In this document: positions 28,337-33,554 of the stretch, piece after piece
Numbering within the stretch: the first letter of the stretch is position 1
Layout: each line of letters begins with the position of its first letter
The notes under the pieces: generated by a model
The model's database searches: none
What the model was told of the DNA's origin: nothing
What the model saw: the letters and a program-made list of their open reading frames with translations, nothing else
Position numbers and translations under genes: made by a program
Source: an uncultured Planctomycetota bacterium
Lineage (GTDB): Bacteria; Planctomycetota; UBA1135; GCA-002686595
Direction: 5' to 3'
DNA: 33,554 nt
Assembly (NCBI GenBank): GCA_903892045.1
Contig: CAITGX010000449.1
Location: 1-33,554 of the forward strand

Positions 28337-29655
28337 CGCGCCCGCGCCTTGGCGTTGGCGAGCAGCGACTCGAGCTGCGCGAGCGCCGCCGGATCGGTGA
28401 GTTCCCTGCGCGCGCGCGCGATGAGCTCTTCCTGCAGGCTTCCGAGCCCCCCGCGCGTCGCCGCGCCCGCGAGCGTGACGAAGGCCGCCGGGCGACGATC
28501 GACGCCGAGCACGACTGCGCACAGGGCGCTCGCGTCCGGCCCGCGACCGATGGCGGCGAGCGCCTCGACGTGCATCGACGCCGCAGCGAGCGTCGATGTG
28601 CGCCGCACCTCGAACGGATCGATGCCCTTGGACTGCGGCTCCGGGACGGGCCGACCTTCCTTGGCAGCCTTCTCGGCCTCGGCAGCCGTGCGCGCGAGGT
28701 CCTCGGCCAGAGCGCGATAGCGGGCATCGAAGTCCGCGAGGAAGTTGGGGCGCCCGGCGAGAAACTCCTCGAAGCGCCGCTCGCGGAACAGGCTCTGCGC
28801 CACCATGTCCGAGAAGCTCGCGGCGAGCACTTCGGGCGCGACGTCGCCCTTGGCCTTGAGCGCGCGCCAGGTCTCGAGCTGCTTCTCGGGGGTCACCAGC
28901 GCGGAGTTCAGCGCCGCCAAGTCGAGCGCCAGCTCGAGCTGCACGTCGCCTTCCTTGGGCTCGAGGAGCCGCGCCGCGAGCGCGTCGCGCCGTGTCACGA
29001 GCTCCCGGCGCACCGGCTTCATGCGGTTCGCCATCTGCCCGAGCTTGTAGATCGTCGCTTCGCGGCGCATCTGCACGAACTCGGGCTCGTTCGCGCCGTT
29101 GTCCCACGCCCACAGGTAGTGCTCGATCGCGCGCTCGTGCAGGAGCACGTCGATGTAGCAGTCGCCGAGCAAGGCACGCGCGAGCGCACTCTTCGGGTTG
29201 TCCTTCACGCGCGCGCGCGCCGGCGCCATGAAGTCCACGTGCTTGAGCATCGGCTGCATCGCTGCCATGAGCGCGCGCGGCTCGACCTCGCCGCTCCAGC
29301 GCTCGACCTCCGCTGCGCTCGCGTTGCACAGGACGACGGCTCCCGCACCATCGACGCCGAGGGCCCCGGCGACGGCCGGAGCACTCGCCAGATCGAGCTT
29401 GACCGCCACCGCGCGAGCCTCGAGCCAGCGCACGAACACGGCGTCCTGCAGCACGCTCGCTTCGAAGCTGCGGCCCGCCTCGGTGCGCGAGTCGAAGAAG
29501 CCGAGCACCAACGCGCGCTTCTCCTCGCGCGCCGCCAGCTGGGCAGCCTCGACGGGGATGGGGCGGTAGCCCTGCGGCGGGGCCTGCGGAGCCGGTGCCG
29601 GAGAGGGGTCCTGCGTGACGGCCAGGGCGAGGGCGAGAAGAGCGTGGTGCAGCAT
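28333..29655 (-). CDS. Secreted protein with degenerate thioredoxin-like N-terminal domain and helical (TPR-like) C-terminal region
   Basis: Start MLHHALLALALAVTQDPS (signal peptide) at CAT 29653-29655. EEKRALVLGFFDSRTEAGRSFEASVLQDAVFVRWLEARAVAVKLDL resembles a Trx fold without CxxC. The ORF track's 1297 aa frame is over-extended. Confidence 0.6.
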   Translation of the reverse strand: MLHHALLALALAVTQDPSPAPAPQAPPQGYRPIPVEAAQLAAREEKRALVLGFFDSRTEAGRSFEASVLQDAVFVRWLEARAVAVKLDLASAPAVAGALGVDGAGAVVLCNASAAEVERWSGEVEPRALMAAMQPMLKHVDFMAPARARVKDNPKSALARALLGDCYIDVLLHERAIEHYLWAWDNGANEPEFVQMRREATIYKLGQMANRMKPVRRELVTRRDALAARLLEPKEGDVQLELALDLAALNSALVTPEKQLETWRALKAKGDVAPEVLAASFSDMVAQSLFRERRFEEFLAGRPNFLADFDARYRALAEDLARTAAEAEKAAKEGRPVPEPQSKGIDPFEVRRTSTLAAASMHVEALAAIGRGPDASALCAVVLGVDRRPAAFVTLAGAATRGGLGSLQEELIARARRELTDPAALAQLESLLANAKARAR

Positions 29656-29826
29656 GTGTCTCCCCAAGTATCCCCCACTGACCACCTGCGTGGACAGGTG
29701 CACGGGCCGCAAGGGCTCCTCGGGCCTCCCCGGTGTCGACTGGGGCATGGCACGGACTTCGCTTTGCCTGCCTGCGGCGGCAGCGGGCCCTGAAGCCCGT
29801 GCCAGCCCCCTCGGAAAGGAGTGCCC

Positions 29827-30201
29827 ATGAAGCCTATCGCTCGCCGCGCGCTCGCCCTCGCGCCCCTGCTCCTCGCACCGCTCCTGCTCGCCCCCGTGGC
29901 AGTCGCGCAGACGCAACTGGATGTGCGCCTGCGCACGCCGCGCCGCGCGCCCATGCCGACGCGCTGCACGGTGCGGGAATGGGTGCCGGGGCACTACGAG
30001 ACTCGCCTCGAGCGCGTCTGGGTCCCGGGAGCGACGCGGCAGGAGTGGCGGCCCGCGCGCGAGGAGTGGCGCCTCGACCTGCGCGGCTGCGCGGTGCTCG
30101 TGCTCGTCGAGCCGGGCCGCTGGATCACGGTGACCGAGCCCGGTCGCTTCGAGACGCGCGAGCGACGCGAGTGGGTCCCGGGGCACTGGCGGATGCGCTA
30201 G
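29827..30201 (+). CDS. Small secreted protein with WVPG-type imperfect repeats, function unknown
   Basis: RBS AAAGGAG upstream of ATG 29827; signal peptide MKPIARRALALAPLLLAPLLLAPVAVAQ; REWVPGHYETRLERVWVPG...EPGRFETRERREWVPGHWRMR. Confidence 0.7.
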   Translation: MKPIARRALALAPLLLAPLLLAPVAVAQTQLDVRLRTPRRAPMPTRCTVREWVPGHYETRLERVWVPGATRQEWRPAREEWRLDLRGCAVLVLVEPGRWITVTEPGRFETRERREWVPGHWRMR

Positions 30202-30268
30202 GCGCCCGACGTCGGGGGAGCTTCGGGCCGCGGTCCTCACGGGCCACGGCGCAGGCTCCCGAGTGGAG

Positions 30269-30299
30269 GGTCCCCTGCGGCACGGTGCCGCAGGGGACC
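30269..30299. repeat. Perfect 14-bp inverted repeat, GGTCCCCTGCGGCA-CGG-TGCCGCAGGGGACC
   Basis: All 14 pairs Watson-Crick, 3-nt loop; lies between the secreted-protein gene (ends 30201) and the EamA gene (starts 30391). Possible terminator but no T-tract follows. Confidence 0.75.
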
Positions 30300-30390
30300 G
30301 ATTCGTCCGCGTCGCGCGAGGCGTGCAAGCGGGACATCGCTGTGGGATGCTTCCCGCGCCGCGCAGTCGCCGCTCGCGAGCCGCGCGTCC

Positions 30391-31296
30391 ATGTCCGAGA
30401 GCAAGAAGTCGCCCACGCCGCTCGCCGTGGCCCTGCTGGTCGCGCTCCTGTGCGCGATCTGGGGCAGCACGTGGATCGTGATCCGCGGCGGGCTCGAGGT
30501 GCTGCCGCCCTTCACGGCCGCTGCCGCGCGCTTCGTGATCGCCGCGCTCGCCATGACGCTGGTCACGGCGGCGCTGCGGCACCGCGAGGGCGGTGGCAAG
30601 CCGCCGACGTGGCTGTGGATCGCGCTGGGCACGCTCAACTTCTTCGGTTCCTACGCGATCGTGTACCGCACGGAGACGCTCCTGCCGTCGGGGCTCGTCG
30701 CGCTCCTGTGGGGCGTGTTCCCGATGCTCTCCGCGCTCGCCGGTCACTTCTTCCTGCCGGGAGAGCGCCTGCGCGGCGCACACTGGATGGGCTTCGGTCT
30801 CGGGCTCGCGGGACTGGCGCTGCTGTTCCTCACCGACGTGGCGAGCTTCGGACCCGAGGGCATCCCTGCAGCCGCGGTCCTGCTCATCTCCCCCATCGTG
30901 TCGACGATCGGCAACACGTTCGCCAAGCGCAGTGGCAAGGGCGTGAGCTCGCTCGAGCTCAATCGCAACGCGATGGCGCTCGGAGCCGTCCTGCTCTCGC
31001 TGCTCGCCTGCGCCACGGAGGAGCCGCTCGCGGTCGAGTGGAACGCGCGAGCGGTGTTGAGCGTGACGTACCTCGCGCTCGCGGGCACGGTGCTGACCTT
31101 CGGCCTCTACTACTGGCTGATGCGACACGTGGCCGCGAATCAGCTCAGCCTGATCGCCTATGTGACGCCCGTGGTGGCGCTGGCACTCGGCTTCGCCTTT
31201 GGCGAGCGGCTCACGCCTTGGACGGCCGCGGGCGCGACCCTGATCGTCGGCAGCGTCGCGCTGGTCGTGCGCGTGCCCAAGCGCGGCGACGGCTAG
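30391..31296 (+). CDS. EamA/DMT family transporter (RhaT-like permease)
   Basis: AIWGSTWIVIRGGLEVLPPFTAAAARFVIAAL...; two EamA-like halves, C-terminal YVTPVVALALGFAFGERLTPWTAAGATLIVGSVALVV. Confidence 0.92.
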   Translation: MSESKKSPTPLAVALLVALLCAIWGSTWIVIRGGLEVLPPFTAAAARFVIAALAMTLVTAALRHREGGGKPPTWLWIALGTLNFFGSYAIVYRTETLLPSGLVALLWGVFPMLSALAGHFFLPGERLRGAHWMGFGLGLAGLALLFLTDVASFGPEGIPAAAVLLISPIVSTIGNTFAKRSGKGVSSLELNRNAMALGAVLLSLLACATEEPLAVEWNARAVLSVTYLALAGTVLTFGLYYWLMRHVAANQLSLIAYVTPVVALALGFAFGERLTPWTAAGATLIVGSVALVVRVPKRGDG

Positions 31297-33554
31297 CGCC
31301 GCGGACGACGTGCGGCAGCCCACGAGCGCCGCTGCGTCGCGAGGTCGAGCGGGGCCTCGCGCCCGAACTCGAGGTCGACCTGCACGGTCGCGATCTCGTG
31401 CGGACGCATCGGCACGCACAGCACGCTCCACGGCAGCTGGGGCGGCCCGTGGGGAGCCGCGCAGGGCTTGGCGGCGAGCGGCGCGAGCACGCGGCCGAGC
31501 AAGTCCGTCTTCGCGGCGCGAGCGATCGGGCCGGGCAGCTTCAGCAGCGCCTCGCCCTCGCGACCCTCGAACTCGACCAGCCGCAGCACGAACGGATCCG
31601 CGCACTCGGCGGAGAATGCGCCTTCGAGGCCGTGGGCCGCGCGCTGCGACTCGCGGTGCAGGGCCGTGCACAGCACATGCGTCGACTCGACCTCGAGAGC
31701 GCCGAGCGTCTTGGGCAGGTCGCCGCCGCCCGCCACCGCCGCGAAGCTCTCGAAGCGTGGAGAGCCCAGATTGCACTCCATCGCGAGCCGAGCGCGCTCG
31801 ACGGATGCGAGCGCGCCGTGCGGGAACAGCCAGAACTCCGCGTCGAACACGTTGTCGTAGTGCTCGCCGTCCCACAGGTCGCTCGAGTGCAGCAGCGCGC
31901 GCACGCCGCGCGACTCGCGCAGGAACTGCTGGGAACCGTCGTGCACCACGAGCAGGCCGCGACCCTCCTCGCCGGCCTCGAGCAAGTCGACGAAGCTGTG
32001 CGCCGTGAACGGGCGCGAGACCTCCTCGAACACCTGCGGCGAGCCCAGCGGGTCGCCGGTCGGGTACTTGCGCGGCCGATCGCGCTCCGCTCGCACCTCG
32101 CTCGTTCCGTACGGATGGTCGTGCAGGAGTCGCGCCGGCGTGAAGCGCGGCGCAATCGCGAGCCCGAGCGCCGACATGAGCCCCGGATCGGGCTGCGCGA
32201 CGTTCTCGCCCTGCAGGCGCACCCACAGCGCGTCGTGCACCATCGAGAGCGAGTAGGTGACGCGCACGCGACTCCCGCCGCGCCCCTCGCGCAGGAACAC
32301 GTACTCGGCGAACTCCTGCCCGTCGGGCGAGCTCGAGAGATTGACCGTCGAGAAGCGCTCGAGCGCTCGCTCGCGCCGCATCTCGAGCGCGCCCAGCGGC
32401 CGTCCGGGAGCGAGAACGCCGTCCGGCCAGTCACGCGAGTGCACCTGACTCACGAGCCCGCTCGCGCGGTCGATGCGCACCTCGAACGAGCCCCGCGACA
32501 GCACGAGCTCGCGCTCTTCCTCGCGCATCTCGATCCGCCCGAGCGGCGCTTCCTCGATCTCGTCGTACGGATCGACGACGCGATAGCCGAAGGCCGGCAC
32601 CCCGCGAACGACGCCGTGATCGTGGGCGATGTCGCGCGTCCAGCCGAGCGTGTTGTAGACGATCGTGCCGCCCTCGGGCCCGTCGACGCGCTTGCCGAGA
32701 TACTCGAGTGTGCGCGCGAAGATCTCGCCGCCGGTCGCGATCGAGCGCTCAAACAGGCGCTCGCCGTAGGCGCCGCACTCGCCCTCGCCGGAGTGAACCT
32801 CGTGGTGCTGTCCCGCGAGCAGGTCACGCCACGCGTCGTCGAGCTCCCAGTGCGGATAGACGCGCAGGCCCGCGTAGGGCCGACCGAAGAGCCCGGCCAG
32901 CGAGCACAGGCTCTCCGCCGCGAGCAGCTGTTCCTCGGCCGTGCGGCTGTAGCGCAGCACGTAGTCGCCGTTCTTGGCCGTGGTGGTGCCGTGCCATGCG
33001 TCGTCGAGCGTGTAGCCCCGCACGGGGAGCTCCGGCGACGCGGCGCGCAGGGTCTCGGCGAGCTCGCTCAGGGTGCAAGCACGCAGCTCGAAGCGTGGAT
33101 CGGTGAGCAGCGCCCGCAGGGGTCCGAGCAGCTCGGCCGACGAACACAGGCCTCCGGCCAGCGGTTGCAGCTCGAGCCACTGGCGCACCGCGAGCGGCCC
33201 CGACGCGCGTGCGAGCCGGGTCGCGAGCTGGGCGCCGAGTTCCTCGAGCCACTGCTGCAGCACGAACTCGGTGCGCGGGAGCGCGACGAGCCGCGTGCCG
33301 TCGAGTCCTTCCCAAAGAACGAGCGGTGCAGCCTCCTCGGGCAGCTCGGGACTGTTGCGCGTCCACTGGTACGAGAGCGAGGCACAGCGCACGCCGACGC
33401 CGGCGAGGATCTGCGGCAACTGCGGATAGAAGTCGAGTTCCTCGCTCCAGCGCGCGCGCGGCCAGACGCCGAGCAGCCGTCGCACCGTGCGCATGCCGCG
33501 CACGTGCTGGCGCACGTTGCTCTCCCCGCCGTGGAACAGACCGATCGGCTGGCC
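31293..33554 (-). CDS. Glycoside hydrolase family 38-like (alpha-mannosidase-related) protein, N-terminus truncated by window edge
   Basis: Frame open to base 33554: GQPIGLFHGGESNVRQHVRGMRTVRRLLGVWPRARWSEELDFYPQLPQILAGVGV...; GH38 C-terminal-like FDAEFWLFPHGALAS region. Confidence 0.68.
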   Translation of the reverse strand, partial: GQPIGLFHGGESNVRQHVRGMRTVRRLLGVWPRARWSEELDFYPQLPQILAGVGVRCASLSYQWTRNSPELPEEAAPLVLWEGLDGTRLVALPRTEFVLQQWLEELGAQLATRLARASGPLAVRQWLELQPLAGGLCSSAELLGPLRALLTDPRFELRACTLSELAETLRAASPELPVRGYTLDDAWHGTTTAKNGDYVLRYSRTAEEQLLAAESLCSLAGLFGRPYAGLRVYPHWELDDAWRDLLAGQHHEVHSGEGECGAYGERLFERSIATGGEIFARTLEYLGKRVDGPEGGTIVYNTLGWTRDIAHDHGVVRGVPAFGYRVVDPYDEIEEAPLGRIEMREEERELVLSRGSFEVRIDRASGLVSQVHSRDWPDGVLAPGRPLGALEMRRERALERFSTVNLSSSPDGQEFAEYVFLREGRGGSRVRVTYSLSMVHDALWVRLQGENVAQPDPGLMSALGLAIAPRFTPARLLHDHPYGTSEVRAERDRPRKYPTGDPLGSPQVFEEVSRPFTAHSFVDLLEAGEEGRGLLVVHDGSQQFLRESRGVRALLHSSDLWDGEHYDNVFDAEFWLFPHGALASVERARLAMECNLGSPRFESFAAVAGGGDLPKTLGALEVESTHVLCTALHRESQRAAHGLEGAFSAECADPFVLRLVEFEGREGEALLKLPGPIARAAKTDLLGRVLAPLAAKPCAAPHGPPQLPWSVLCVPMRPHEIATVQVDLEFGREAPLDLATQRRSWAAARRPRR

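Noticed and set aside
28333-32226. 1297-aa minus-strand ORF
   Set aside because: Only the C-terminal ~440 codons look like a protein; the rest is Arg/Ala-rich antisense of the real genes at 29827-31296 and out of frame with the GH38-like gene, an artefact of high GC.

Overview
This is a gene-dense, very high-GC bacterial chromosomal window. Planctomycetota-like ancestry is a low-confidence inference from protein style only. It is dominated by a complete 14-subunit complex I operon (nuoA-N, ~9971-23457, + strand). Other genes include a CPBP protease and Lgt-like membrane enzyme, an ECF sigma factor, a beta-CASP metallo-beta-lactamase RNase plus JAMM peptidase, a STAS/RsbW-like pair, and a peroxide-stress operon (Fur-like, AhpC, AhpD-like, Dps). 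There is also a pentaheme cytochrome c, a HEAT/VWA protein, a PilZ protein, a class V aminotransferase, a fused MFS/spermidine-synthase-like protein, a TPR-like secreted protein, an EamA transporter and a partial GH38-like glycosidase. The standout observation is at 23922-24317. A thioredoxin-like gene is interrupted by an in-frame UGA exactly where the first active-site Cys of a CxxC motif belongs (FGREA-UGA-GQC). The UGA is followed at the right distance by a perfect 7-bp hairpin with loop CGUGC, a bSECIS-like element, and the full-length frame ends in an ATGA overlap with the next gene. I predict an unannotated UxxC selenoprotein. A second observation is a perfect 7-1-7 inverted repeat (CTGGACT-A-AGTCCAG) directly upstream of the Fur-family gene, a candidate autoregulatory operator. 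No CRISPR array, rRNA, tRNA or mobile element was recognised.
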